From positions 62,001 to 126,000 of the forward strand of contig JAWKTT010000009.1 of NCBI GenBank assembly GCA_041398965.1: a DNA stretch of 64,000 nucleotides, written 5' to 3'. The stretch comes from JAWKTT01 sp041398965 (GTDB lineage Bacteria > Planctomycetota > Planctomycetia > Planctomycetales > Planctomycetaceae). Shown here in pieces: positions 53,125 through 62,175 of the stretch. Every line of letters begins with the position of its first letter. Position 1 is the stretch's first letter. The position numbers were made by a program, and so were the translations under genes. Under the pieces are notes generated by a model. It ran no database searches. It worked only from the letters and a program-made list of their open reading frames with translations, and was not told where the DNA came from.

Positions 53125-53314
53125 CGTTGGATGCTCACTAGGGAGAAGGCCCGTATCGGTGGCAACCTGAAAAAACGACAGTAGCTGCAATCGCCTCCAA
53201 TCAGAGCAGTGACGCCGATGTTTCCAGACTTTTTTTCGTAACCAACCGGTTAGCATGATCATTTGACGTTCCTTCCGGCGTTTCCTTAGTCTCTGATTGA
53301 ACGATGGGTGTCAA

Positions 53315-53881
53315 ATGGTTACTCAGGCAACTACACTGACGGGAAATTCTTGCAGCCAAATGTTGCCACCGGCATCTGTTGTCGGAGGGAAGGAGATTTC
53401 CGCGAAGCTGCCTCTCCTTGTGTTGCTTCTGTTTGCTGGTTGCGTACTGCAGATTGCTTTGTTGCCGTTTCACCGCGACGGCGACGAGTCTTCTCGTGAA
53501 GGTGTTCATACACCCAAGGTACCCCAAGTCGCGCTTGATGGTCTCGCTTCATCTCATGAAATCGGATCGTTGAAGGTTGGTGATGTGGTCTCATTGGAGA
53601 TTCCAATAGTTAACTCAACGGACTTTCCGTTTGAGATTTCGTCCATTCAAAGTTCTTGTGGTTGCGTGAGCACAAAGATCGAACATAAGCTCGTTCTTCC
53701 CGGTGAGTCGGTCCCACTCCACGCTGTGGTTCGTGCAACTCAAACTCTCGGTTCATTGGACCGGTTTATTTGGATTAATGGCGCTTTTCGAGCGGATGAT
53801 GATGAGATTAAGCTGTCGAGAATTGAAATGCGACTTCACGGGACGGTCGAGCCAACAACAGTCGTGAAACGTCAACCATAG
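53315..53881 (+). CDS. DUF1573 domain protein, membrane-anchored
   Basis: 188 residues (ATG at 53315; the TTG 18 bp earlier is less likely). One hydrophobic helix (SAKLPLLVLLLFAGCVLQIA) precedes an Ig-like DUF1573 domain: VVSLEIPIVNSTDFPFEISS, then IQSSCGCVSTKIEHKLVLPG and the closing RLHGTVEP. The CGC motif in this position is typical of the family. The function of DUF1573 proteins is unknown; they are usually exported. It is the first gene of a three-gene unit, 12 bp before the Cys-rich gene. The region looks more A/T-rich than the flanks. Confidence 0.85.
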   Translation: MVTQATTLTGNSCSQMLPPASVVGGKEISAKLPLLVLLLFAGCVLQIALLPFHRDGDESSREGVHTPKVPQVALDGLASSHEIGSLKVGDVVSLEIPIVNSTDFPFEISSIQSSCGCVSTKIEHKLVLPGESVPLHAVVRATQTLGSLDRFIWINGAFRADDDEIKLSRIEMRLHGTVEPTTVVKRQP

Positions 53882-53893
53882 AGGGAGTGTATT

Positions 53894-54442
53894 ATGCGAA
53901 TAATGTCTAGCGGAAAGGCGGGATTAGGATTCGTGGCATTTATTGTTGTTTGCACGATGTGGGGTGTCGCGCATTCTCAGCCTTTTCCGGCATTCGTTTG
54001 TAATCATATACAAATCGTGGAGAAACCGTGCTTGCCGGGTTTCACGTGCGAGGAGTTGTATGGCGAATTTGACTGTTATGAAGAGGTCGATGAGGATGGT
54101 GAGCCAATACACGTTGGCGAATACCCGGAGGATGCAAAGCAGTGCGATCTCGGCGGGACTCTGAGGCCAGGAAATGTTTATTGTGGCACGAATTATGAAG
54201 ATCCGGAAGAGCAGTTGTGCTATGTGATTTACCAGTGCTATTGGGATTCCGGTTTGATGCGTTGTGTTCCGTTGGAGTATGAAGTGCATGGAGTGTGGGT
54301 TGCTGTCCCCAAATATCTAGAGTGTGTGGACTTGAATCCCTTACCACCGCCACCTCCACCACCTCCACAGCCGAACGTGTCGTCCGCAGAGGAATTGCGG
54401 AAATCACAGTTAACCATCGGAACGGTGCGAGTGTTGAGATGA
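53894..54442 (+). CDS. Secreted cysteine-rich protein with poly-Pro C-terminal segment
   Basis: 182 residues, ATG with GAGGGAG upstream. The signal peptide is MRIMSSGKAGLGFVAFIVVC with cleavage likely after VAHSQ. The mature part contains ten cysteines (in FVC, KPC, FTC, FDC, KQC, VYC, QLC, YQC, MRC and LEC), an even number consistent with disulfide bonds. It is acidic and ends with a PPPPPPPP stretch and SSAEELRKSQ. No known domain is recognised. Its stop codon overlaps the next start (ATGA at 54439-54442), indicating translational coupling. Visibly A/T-rich for this window. Confidence 0.85.
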   Translation: MRIMSSGKAGLGFVAFIVVCTMWGVAHSQPFPAFVCNHIQIVEKPCLPGFTCEELYGEFDCYEEVDEDGEPIHVGEYPEDAKQCDLGGTLRPGNVYCGTNYEDPEEQLCYVIYQCYWDSGLMRCVPLEYEVHGVWVAVPKYLECVDLNPLPPPPPPPPQPNVSSAEELRKSQLTIGTVRVLR

Positions 54443-55614
54443 AATGTCTTTATTGTCTAATTCTACTTGGCGTCAGTACGGGGATTGCGACTGGGGATGA
54501 CACTAACGGAACGGCCGTTCCGATTTCCTCGGTATCGCTGCGGAGGACTTTGGAGAGCGGGCGTCTGTCATTGACGTCGGTATTGCAAAATTATGCGAGA
54601 AATGGGGACCCAAAACGAGTCGTCTCCGATCATCGCGTGGAGTGCGAGATTGTCTTTGATCGTGGTCAGTGGCGAATGGACGAAACATTGCCCGGCATGA
54701 CCGTCGAGATGCCGGATGGTTCGATCGCCAAGACGGATGCTGATGGTCGCCCGTGGCAGCGACGGATGTTTCGGAACGCAATAGAGTCTGGTTACTTTTG
54801 GCCTGGAAAAAGTACGAATGGGGGCAAGAAGGTCTTAGACTTGAGTGTGGGTGTACCGAATCGTTTCGTCGACCAACATCTGTTCGATCCCCGCATGATG
54901 GGGCTGCTTCCGGAACCTGTCTGGAAACTACGTCGGCGATATCTGGATCAGCCTCTCTACGACCAACCGTTCGAGTTTCAACAACCTATCGACGACGTCT
55001 TGGACGGAGTGGCGTGTCGCATTTGGCGCGGTCTGAGGATCGACGAGTTTGGAAGAACGCAGGAGATTACCTATTTCTGTATGCCCCATCAGAACGACGA
55101 AGTGCGAAGAATCAGGCTGACGATCACAAGTGCTGAACCAACACCAACTCAATACGTCCGGCTGGTCGAAGCCCGTCTGAAAGAATGGCAGCCGGGGATA
55201 TGGTTTCCTGAAGAACTGGTGATTACGGAGCATCGTGATGAACGACTGCTCTATCGCGAGACGACGACCATCTCCAAGGCGGAGTTCAACATTGTCATTC
55301 CCGTAGAAGAGTTTACTGCAGCGGGACTCGAACTGCCGATCGACTGGCCAGTGAGTATTCATGCCACGACCCCGGAGCAATCTGTCGCGGGTCTCTGGGA
55401 TGGAAAGAAGGTTGTTCCGGATGAGTTTCAGTTAAAGGCTGCGGCGATCGTTGCCGGCACTCAACCTAAGGAGGAAATGTTTGACCCCCCCGCGGCGATC
55501 TCCCCCATAAGACTATTCTGGTTGTCTTTGAACGTCGTCCTGCTGTTCGTGGTTGTCGCGTATGGACTATCTCCCAAATTACGAAAAAAACGTCGGCAGC
55601 CGCCAGCGGAATGA
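54439..55614 (+). CDS. Exported protein with C-terminal membrane anchor, third gene of the cassette
   Basis: 391 residues. The ATG at 54439 overlaps the stop of the Cys-rich gene by the sequence ATGA; the frame is open upstream, but MKCLYCLILLGVSTGIATGD is a signal peptide. The body includes SLTSVLQNYARNGDPKRVVS, LPGMTVEMPDGSIAKTDAD and LRRRYLDQPLYDQPFEFQQP, then a helix, IRLFWLSLNVVLLFVVVAYG, near residue 368 and a basic tail. It would therefore sit in the cytoplasmic membrane with its bulk outside. Family not recognised; some resemblance to LolA/MucB-like strand patterns is only a guess. Confidence 0.85.
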   Translation: MKCLYCLILLGVSTGIATGDDTNGTAVPISSVSLRRTLESGRLSLTSVLQNYARNGDPKRVVSDHRVECEIVFDRGQWRMDETLPGMTVEMPDGSIAKTDADGRPWQRRMFRNAIESGYFWPGKSTNGGKKVLDLSVGVPNRFVDQHLFDPRMMGLLPEPVWKLRRRYLDQPLYDQPFEFQQPIDDVLDGVACRIWRGLRIDEFGRTQEITYFCMPHQNDEVRRIRLTITSAEPTPTQYVRLVEARLKEWQPGIWFPEELVITEHRDERLLYRETTTISKAEFNIVIPVEEFTAAGLELPIDWPVSIHATTPEQSVAGLWDGKKVVPDEFQLKAAAIVAGTQPKEEMFDPPAAISPIRLFWLSLNVVLLFVVVAYGLSPKLRKKRRQPPAE

Positions 55615-55709
55615 TATCGGCTGCTGGTAGCATCGGGAACACCCGGCCCACCTTTACAATGCAGCCGACTCCCCTTGAAGTGTCGAACTCATGATATAAC
55701 GTCACCGAA

Positions 55710-57053
55710 ATGTCGTACACTTCCGACTTAATCGTCCCCCGAAGCGTTAGCAATGTCGAACGCGAAGTCGACGCAACCGATCTCCTCGCTTACGTTTCGG
55801 GCTACGATTGGAGAGAGAGCGCTACCTCAACGCGGGGAGCCTGCTCAACGAACAATTTTCCGACGCGGTTAAATGCTGGGCGAATTTGGCTCGCAACGTT
55901 GTTGCTGGGTCTGCTCTTCTCATTGTTCGCTGTCACTGCTGGGGCCGATGATTCTAAGGCTGAGAACGTCGAGACGCAGCCGGTGGAGGTCATCACGGCT
56001 ATCACCCTGAAGCAGGGGGAGGCGAGTGTCGTACATCGGGGTCGGGTGTTGATTCAGGCTCAGGATGGAAGCGCTTTGCTCGAGCGGACCGATGGGCAAC
56101 TCATTGCGGTGAAGCCGGATGAGCTGGTGTCGTCGATCGAGTCGGAGCAGCCCTTTCAGTACATTCCCCCGGCAGCGCTGGGGGCTCAGCTCAAGCAGGA
56201 ACTTGGACCAAGTTTCGATCTCTTCGAGACCGAACATTATGTCATGGTGACCGATGCCGGTCCGGTCTATGCCGAGTGGTGCGGTCGTCTGCTCGAACGG
56301 CTGCATGATGGATTCTATAGCTATTGGAACAAAGCTGGCCTCGAACTCTCGCCGCTGTCAATGAAGCTTCCGGTCATCCTGTTTGCCGATCAAAAGGCGT
56401 TTCAGACGTATGCGGTCGCTGATGCCGGGGAGGCTCTGGCACAGGCTCGGGGCTACTACTCGGCCCGGACGAATCGCATCGTGCTGACCGATCTGCGGGA
56501 AGCCGATGGTGGCGTGGCGGCTCGGGAGGATCGAGACGTCGCGAAGAAAATCGAAGCGTCGCCGCTCAATGTGGCAACGGTGATTCATGAAGCGACGCAC
56601 CAGATTGCTTTTAATTGCGGCCTGCATGTCCGGTATGCCGACAACCCCCTCTGGCTGACAGAAGGTCTGGCGATCTATTGCGAGTCCCCTGACTTGAAGA
56701 ACCGCAGTGGCTGGCGGACGCTTGGAATCTTGCATCGTGATCGTCTCAAGGCGTTCGAGGACTATGTGAAAAATCGTCGACCGGCTGGCTCACTGGTTAC
56801 GCTGCTGGAAGGGGGGGACCGCTTCCGCGATCCGTCCAAAGTCATCGATGCCTATGCCGAAAGCTGGGCGTTCACCTATTTCCTGATGCGTCGCCACAAA
56901 GAGGAATACATCACTTTCCTGAAAAACATTTCCCGAAAACGTCCCCTCGACTGGAGCACTCAACCGGCCCGCCTCGACGAGTTCCGCCAGGTTTTCGGCA
57001 ACGACCTTGATGCGTTGGAGAAGGAGTTTCTGATCTACATCCGACGCCTCTGA
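55710..57053 (+). CDS. DUF1570 gluzincin-like membrane protein
   Basis: 447 residues from the ATG at 55710, which has no good ribosome-binding site; the true start may be nearer the helix at about 58-76 (GRIWLATLLLGLLFSLF). The extracytoplasmic part contains an N-terminal beta unit (GEASVVHRGRVLIQAQDG), then the DUF1570 peptidase-like domain with FLETEHYVMVTD-type strand (LFETEHYVMVT), NVATVIHEATHQIAFNCG giving HExxH at 293-297, and NPLWLTEGLAIYCES, where Glu318 would be the third zinc ligand. It is a predicted zinc protease of unknown substrate. Confidence 0.88.
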   Translation: MSYTSDLIVPRSVSNVEREVDATDLLAYVSGYDWRESATSTRGACSTNNFPTRLNAGRIWLATLLLGLLFSLFAVTAGADDSKAENVETQPVEVITAITLKQGEASVVHRGRVLIQAQDGSALLERTDGQLIAVKPDELVSSIESEQPFQYIPPAALGAQLKQELGPSFDLFETEHYVMVTDAGPVYAEWCGRLLERLHDGFYSYWNKAGLELSPLSMKLPVILFADQKAFQTYAVADAGEALAQARGYYSARTNRIVLTDLREADGGVAAREDRDVAKKIEASPLNVATVIHEATHQIAFNCGLHVRYADNPLWLTEGLAIYCESPDLKNRSGWRTLGILHRDRLKAFEDYVKNRRPAGSLVTLLEGGDRFRDPSKVIDAYAESWAFTYFLMRRHKEEYITFLKNISRKRPLDWSTQPARLDEFRQVFGNDLDALEKEFLIYIRRL

Positions 57054-57298
57054 AATGAGCACTCCAGCTGCCGAGGAGTGTGGGTAACTGCCTGTGAGTA
57101 TGAGTGGCTGCTCTCCGTCAACCGCAAGGTAGGGAATGCCCCGGGGGTTGCGGGACGACCGGGGGGCAGCGGTTCTGCCTCGCGATGGTCTCTGCTTTCG
57201 GTTGGCCATCTGGGGGTGGGGTCGATACACTCCGGGGAAGTTTCACCGTTGGCGGAGGCTGATGGTTCCTATCCCTTATCATTGAGCAGGTTGTGATC

Positions 57299-57805
57299 AT
57301 GTCGTTCAAAGGATTGATGCTGGTCGTCGTCGGTGTTTGCCTTGCGGGTTGCGTTGAATCGGCAACTCGGGATGGTCATTCGTCGACTGACCCAGCGAAT
57401 GGAACTGCCCACGTTTCCCCTGCCTCTGCAACCTCGTCTCAACCATCGACCAACTCTGGAGAAAATGTGGAATATCAGGAAACGATCAGCGGCTTGAAGT
57501 ATCACATCGTGAACCCCGGTGGGGCGCGCAAGCCGAGCGTCACCAGCACCGTCACCTGTCACTATCGTGGCACCCTGGAAAACGGGACCGAGTTTGACAG
57601 CTCATACAAGCGGAACGAGCCCACTTCTTTCCCTTTGGGAGGAGTGATCGCCGGGTGGACTGAAGGATTGCAACTCATCGGCGAAGGGGGTGTGATCGAC
57701 CTCATCATTCCGGGTGATCTGGCCTATGGACCTCGTGGTATCCCAGGAGTGATTCCACCCAATGCGACACTGCACTTTCATGTCGAATTGATCAAGATCA
57801 AGTAG
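57299..57805 (+). CDS. FKBP-type peptidyl-prolyl cis-trans isomerase lipoprotein
   Basis: 168 residues from the ATG at 57299 (an upstream GTG two codons earlier is unlikely). MSFKGLMLVVVGVCLAGC carries a lipobox, LAGC, so the protein is lipidated. A Ser/Thr/Asn-rich linker precedes the FKBP domain (residues about 58-168): VTCHYRGTLENGTEFDSSYK, FPLGGVIAGWTEGLQLIGEG, IPGDLAYGPRG and NATLHFHVELIKI, all standard. It speeds prolyl isomerisation during folding of envelope proteins. It lies just upstream of mnmE by 12 bp, so the two may be co-transcribed. Confidence 0.94.
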   Translation: MSFKGLMLVVVGVCLAGCVESATRDGHSSTDPANGTAHVSPASATSSQPSTNSGENVEYQETISGLKYHIVNPGGARKPSVTSTVTCHYRGTLENGTEFDSSYKRNEPTSFPLGGVIAGWTEGLQLIGEGGVIDLIIPGDLAYGPRGIPGVIPPNATLHFHVELIKIK

Positions 57806-57817
57806 ACATTGTCGACG

Positions 57818-59248
57818 ATGCACTCACTTCTTGACGAAACGATCGCTGCTCCCGCCTCGGCTTCCGGGGGGGGAGAGCGGGCGATCATTCGTCTCTCCGG
57901 GCCATTCTGTCAGGAAGTTGTTTCACAACTGTTTGTCCCTGACGATCCGGCTGCCTGGAACGCACCGCGACGACCGACTCGGCACACCGGAGAGGTCCAT
58001 CTCCCCGATTTTCCGATCCCGATCCCTGTTGCGGTCTCCCTTTGGACAACCGTCCGCAGTTACACCGGCCAGCCGATGGCGGAGTTGCATCTGATTGGCT
58101 CCCCCCCGATTGTCGACGCTCTTTTAGAGGCTCTGTATCGATCCGGAGCACGACCAGCCCGAGCGGGGGAGTTCACACAGCGTGCGTTCCTCTCGGGTCG
58201 ACTCGACCTCATGCAAGCCGAAGCGGTCCTCGGGGTGATCGATGCCGACGACCCCGCAACGTTGCGGCAAGCTCTGCGTCAACTGGAAGGGGGAATCTCG
58301 ACCCGCATCCTTGAGTGTCGCGAAACCTTGTTACTGCATTTGGCGGACCTGGAGGCGGGGCTCGACTTCGTGGAAGAAGACATCGACTTCGTCAGTCGAG
58401 ACGATTTTCGTCAAAGACTCGATGCCGCGTTGGAGTTAATCGAAAGTCTGCTCTCCCGCACAACGTCGCGGATGCGATCCGAAGGTCGGCCGCGTGTCGT
58501 CCTGGCGGGGCTCCCCAATGCGGGGAAGAGCACGCTGCTCAATGCGCTGGCTAACCGGGACTCGGCCATCGTTTCGCCTCAAGCGGGAACGACCCGCGAT
58601 GTCATCACGGCCCCCGTCTGCTGCGACGGAGTGTGGATCGAACTGACGGACACCGCTGGCATCGAAGAGACCGTAGACCCCATTCTCGGCATCGCTCAAA
58701 CCATGGGACGCGACGAGGTCGACCGCTGCGACCTGTTGCTCTGGTGTCGGGCGAGTGATCTCTCTCCCGTCGAACTGCAGGCAGAGTTCCCGATTCGACA
58801 ACGGCTGCAACGGCCCGCAGCGGGGATCATCGACGTGTTCACCAAGGGGGACTTGCGCCCCACTACTGATGAGCCATCGAACGGACAGCAACCCGATGAT
58901 CGCCCCGTGGATCGACCTGTTGTGGAAGGTTCCTCGCGGGTGACGGTGAGTGCCACGACTGGCGCAGGGTTGGCTCGTTTGAAGTCGCTAATCGCCAGTC
59001 ACCTCGATCGGGCAGACACAGCAAAAGGGGAACTTCTCGCGTCGTCGTCGGCCCGTTGTCGAGAGAGTTTGCAACGGGCCGGAGAGTCGTTGCAACGTGC
59101 GAGAGAACTCCTCGATAGTCCCTTCGGCGACGAGGTGGTCTCGATGGAACTCCGCACGGGTCTCGATGCCTTGGGAGCGATTGCCGGCACAATCTACACC
59201 GACGACATCCTTGACCGCATCTTCAGTCGCTTCTGTATCGGGAAGTGA
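57818..59248 (+). CDS. mnmE: tRNA uridine-5-carboxymethylaminomethyl(34) synthesis GTPase MnmE
   Basis: 476 residues from MHSLLDETIAAPASASGGGE (ATG at 57818; a TTG nine bases earlier is also open). The N-terminal THF-binding domain has AIIRLSGP, SYTGQPMAELHLIGSP and RAGEFTQRAFLSGRLDLMQAEAV (quoted in part). The inserted G domain carries GLPNAGKS (231-238), TTRDV, DTAGIE (278-283) and the G4 equivalent FTKGDL, and the C-terminus is FCIGK with the functional Cys. With MnmG it modifies wobble uridine in tRNA. Its last 26 bp overlap the convergent ATP-grasp-like gene. Confidence 0.95.
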   Translation: MHSLLDETIAAPASASGGGERAIIRLSGPFCQEVVSQLFVPDDPAAWNAPRRPTRHTGEVHLPDFPIPIPVAVSLWTTVRSYTGQPMAELHLIGSPPIVDALLEALYRSGARPARAGEFTQRAFLSGRLDLMQAEAVLGVIDADDPATLRQALRQLEGGISTRILECRETLLLHLADLEAGLDFVEEDIDFVSRDDFRQRLDAALELIESLLSRTTSRMRSEGRPRVVLAGLPNAGKSTLLNALANRDSAIVSPQAGTTRDVITAPVCCDGVWIELTDTAGIEETVDPILGIAQTMGRDEVDRCDLLLWCRASDLSPVELQAEFPIRQRLQRPAAGIIDVFTKGDLRPTTDEPSNGQQPDDRPVDRPVVEGSSRVTVSATTGAGLARLKSLIASHLDRADTAKGELLASSSARCRESLQRAGESLQRARELLDSPFGDEVVSMELRTGLDALGAIAGTIYTDDILDRIFSRFCIGK

Positions 59249-60395
59249 TGTTGCCGACGTTTAGCTGTAGCTGGGAGGGAAGGCGGAGGGGAGTGGCGAC
59301 TAGGGTGGTGGGGGTGGTGCGGAGGAGGGAGATGTGATCGGCCGGATCGCCAACAGCGGGTGAGTCGGGGCCGAAGTGCCAGAGAGCCGTTGTCTGAGGG
59401 GGGAGGCGATGTCGCCAGCCAAGGGCGAGACGGCCCATCGTCCAGCGGGCGTTGATGTCTTGAATGGGGCGAAGTCGTTGTTCGCCGTTGAGGGAAAGGT
59501 ACCAGCAGGCATCGATCCCACACGGCCCGAAGTAGCCCAACTGTTGGAGTCGTTCAACCACTTGTCGCTGGCAGTCGATCGCAGGTCGCCAAGTATCGAG
59601 GTGCAGTGCGTCATTGGTGAACGTCTCATCGTCTGGTGCCGCGATCAGGCTGCCCCGGTACTCGCCGTTGGTCGCAGTCAGCAAAGGGACGACGCCGATC
59701 AGTTGCGGTTCACCGGATTGTGGAATCTCCCACTGCACGCCCGCTTCGGCGATGCGTTCGACCCAAGGTTCGGCATGGAGTCGCCCGTCGCGTTCGAGTC
59801 GTTTGGCGATCCACCGACGTTGCGAATCGGTGAGCGTCTCCCCTTGACCGAGCAGGCGTTCGCGGGCCGAGTTGCTGAGGTCGGCTTTGATGACCCAACG
59901 TCGTTCAAGACCCAACTCCCCCTCCTGCGACAGAAAGCCGTCGACGTCGGCGAATGACTGCAAGGTCATGCTGCCGCGAAGGGCGCAGTCGAGGGACTGT
60001 TCCTGTGACGAAGAGAACTGTCGCGAGTTTGCCATCCGGACAATCGCGGGGGCGGGATGATCGGGGATCGTTACTCCCCATCGGGCGAATTCGTTCTCGG
60101 CGAACGCGGACCATCCCCACGGTGTCGCGAGGAAGTCTTGCAGGTTGAATCCCTCCGACTGGCTCAGTTCCTCTGGATGCGACACGAACCGAGGGAGCAA
60201 GGTTTTTAGCGAGTCGCTGAGTTGTTGCAACTCGTCGGGCCGAGGTGGCATCGGGGTGACGATGACATCTTCCGGCCCCGCAATCGCCAACCATGAGAAG
60301 GCGAGTTCCCCTAGTAGCCTGGGCGAAACAGCGGTCGACGCCACGAACCCAAGCGTCGTCTCGAAGTCAAAGTTCCCCCAGAACAGACGCGGCAT
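59223..60395 (-). CDS. ATP-grasp-like protein
   Basis: 390 residues. The C-terminal half has the layout of ATP-grasp enzymes: RWVIKADLSNSARERLL (phosphate-binding strand with Lys), HAEPWVERIAEAGVQWEIPQ, GPCGIDACWY, and RPIQDINARWTMGRLALGW, where DINAR matches the metal-binding Asn/Arg step of the fold. The N-terminal about 180 residues contain ATPWGWSAFAENEFARWGV. Many such enzymes ligate carboxylates to amines or thiols; the substrate here is unknown. Its 3' end overlaps mnmE by 26 bp on the opposite strand. Confidence 0.8.
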   Translation of the reverse strand: MPRLFWGNFDFETTLGFVASTAVSPRLLGELAFSWLAIAGPEDVIVTPMPPRPDELQQLSDSLKTLLPRFVSHPEELSQSEGFNLQDFLATPWGWSAFAENEFARWGVTIPDHPAPAIVRMANSRQFSSSQEQSLDCALRGSMTLQSFADVDGFLSQEGELGLERRWVIKADLSNSARERLLGQGETLTDSQRRWIAKRLERDGRLHAEPWVERIAEAGVQWEIPQSGEPQLIGVVPLLTATNGEYRGSLIAAPDDETFTNDALHLDTWRPAIDCQRQVVERLQQLGYFGPCGIDACWYLSLNGEQRLRPIQDINARWTMGRLALGWRHRLPPQTTALWHFGPDSPAVGDPADHISLLRTTPTTLVATPLRLPSQLQLNVGNITSRYRSD

Positions 60396-60525
60396 CGGAA
60401 GTGCTTGGGGTGGGATGGAGGATTCGGGACTTAGGATCGAGGGAGGAGGTTGATCACAGGGGGCCCCGCGCGGCAGTCGGGGGGCTTTGGGAGGTGCTCA
60501 CGCTTGTCCCCTAAATCCTCCTCCC

Positions 60526-61023
60526 CTACCGAAGCTTGTGCTTCAAAGCGTTGCGTATGGCTTTGTCGGCGTCGTTCTGTTTGAGTTTTTGACGCTTGTC
60601 ATACTCCCGGCGGCCACGTCCAATCCCAATCACCACCTTGACCAAGCCTCGCACAAACAGCACCTCGAGGGGGATCAACGTCAGACCCTGCTGGCTGGCG
60701 ATCTCGGCAAACTTGCGGACTTCGCGTCTCTTGAGAAGCAGCTTGCGAGTCCGACGACGTTCGTGGTTGTTGAGGGCGGCATTGGCGTATTCGGAGATGT
60801 CGACATTGACGAGATAGACTTCTCCGTTGTCGACGCGGGCATAGGCATCCTCGATCGTGATCCGATTATTGCGGATGCTCTTCACTTCCGAACCGACGAG
60901 CACGATGCCACATTGCAGCGACTCGACAATCTCGTAGTCGTGCAGCGCGCGACGGTTCTTGCAGACGACTCGATCTTTCGAGGCGTCTTTCGTCGAACTG
61001 GAGTGGCCAGACTTCTGTGACAT
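60526..61023 (-). CDS. smpB: SsrA-binding protein SmpB
   Basis: 165 residues from MSQKSGHSSSTKDASKDRVV (ATG at 61023); a longer in-frame extension overlaps the next gene and is excluded. The sequence is classic SmpB: KNRRALHDYEIVESLQCGIV, LVGSEVKSIRNNRITIEDAY, VNVDISEYANAALNNHERRR, RKLLLKRREVRKF and the C-terminal GRREYDKRQKLKQNDADKAI. It binds tmRNA and rescues stalled ribosomes. No tmRNA gene was seen in the window. Identification is secure. Confidence 0.96.
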   Translation of the reverse strand: MSQKSGHSSSTKDASKDRVVCKNRRALHDYEIVESLQCGIVLVGSEVKSIRNNRITIEDAYARVDNGEVYLVNVDISEYANAALNNHERRRTRKLLLKRREVRKFAEIASQQGLTLIPLEVLFVRGLVKVVIGIGRGRREYDKRQKLKQNDADKAIRNALKHKLR

Positions 61024-61051
61024 CAAAAGCAATCTCGGTTGGTGAAGGTCA

Positions 61052-61894
61052 TCAATCTTGGGCAGGACGTGAAGGATTGCCCCAGTCGTTGCCGGGAGCA
61101 CTTCCTCGCAAAATGACCCCCTTGAGGTTCCAACCAAGGTGAGCTTTCACGTCAGCGGCACAGTATCGCAGGGTCAGGCCGCAACGTCGACGCTGCGACT
61201 CATTGGCCTTTGACCCATGCAGTAACAGGTCCGAGTGCATCGACATCTCACCCGCTTTCAAGACATCATCGACCGGGTCGCCATATTGTTCCGGGTTGTC
61301 GATCGATTGATTGAGGACGTTGTGCTCGGTCGAGTCACTCGGGCGGAAGGTCATGTGCCCGAAATGGTGTGAGCCTCGAATGAATCGCATGGCCGCATTC
61401 TCGATGTCGGCATCGTCAATCGCCAACCAAACAGTGAGCGCCTTGGTTGGTGTGAGTGGCCAATAGCTGGCGTCCTGATGCCATGCGACGCTCTTTCCAT
61501 CCCCCGGCATCTTACAGAAAAAGTGCGAGCCCCAGCCGACGATGTCGTCCCCCAGAATGTCCGCCACACAATCGACAATCCGCTTGTCGGTCAGCATGTC
61601 GTAGACTCGACCGTACTTCAGATGAGCCGAACTGATCGAGTAACTGTCCCCCCCGGCTGCGACGACCTTAGCAAGCAGGTTGTCGAAGTAGTTCCGAATC
61701 TCGGTGATCTCGGCTTCATCGAAGATGCGAAACGGTCGAACGTAGCCATCCCGATTGAAGTCCTCGACCTGTTGTGGCGTGAGCACTTTGGGAGCCTGCA
61801 CGGTGCTGGGGTAGAACCGGAGATCCCGCTCGATCCCGGCCATCTCCCCCTCTTCCGGGATCATTTTGAACTGTGGCGTGCTGGAAGTGCTCAT
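61052..61894 (-). CDS. Phytanoyl-CoA dioxygenase (PhyH) family protein
   Basis: 280 residues from MSTSSTPQFKMIPEEGEMAG (ATG at 61894). The Fe(II)/2-oxoglutarate fold has the motif VAWHQDASYWPL (HxD) and a distal His in EMSMHSDLLLHGSKANESQR, with Arg in RRRCGLTLRY as the 2-oxoglutarate ligand. NFNRDGYVRPF-type entry (VEDFNRDGYVRPF) is typical. It probably hydroxylates a small molecule; the substrate is unknown. The gene is 28 bp upstream of smpB on the same strand. Confidence 0.9.
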   Translation of the reverse strand: MSTSSTPQFKMIPEEGEMAGIERDLRFYPSTVQAPKVLTPQQVEDFNRDGYVRPFRIFDEAEITEIRNYFDNLLAKVVAAGGDSYSISSAHLKYGRVYDMLTDKRIVDCVADILGDDIVGWGSHFFCKMPGDGKSVAWHQDASYWPLTPTKALTVWLAIDDADIENAAMRFIRGSHHFGHMTFRPSDSTEHNVLNQSIDNPEQYGDPVDDVLKAGEMSMHSDLLLHGSKANESQRRRCGLTLRYCAADVKAHLGWNLKGVILRGSAPGNDWGNPSRPAQD

Positions 61895-62175
61895 CGTGCG
61901 GACCGGAAGGAGAACGAGAAGTCGTGGAGATGGAAACCGTTTAGGAATTGGACACGCATCGTGATGCGTCGTTTCTGTCTGTGCATCATTGTCCACGATT
62001 CCGAGACTTCGACAAGGGAACGCGATGCGTCGCCCCACAGATGACAGGTGGGGGAAATCAGAGACTCGGAACGATGACGGCGATGCATCAATGCGGGCGG
62101 TTGCGTCGGGGGGTTGGTTTGGGGATCATGGTCGAACGTTGTCTATCCATGTGACCTCCCAGTTGAGGATCGTCG

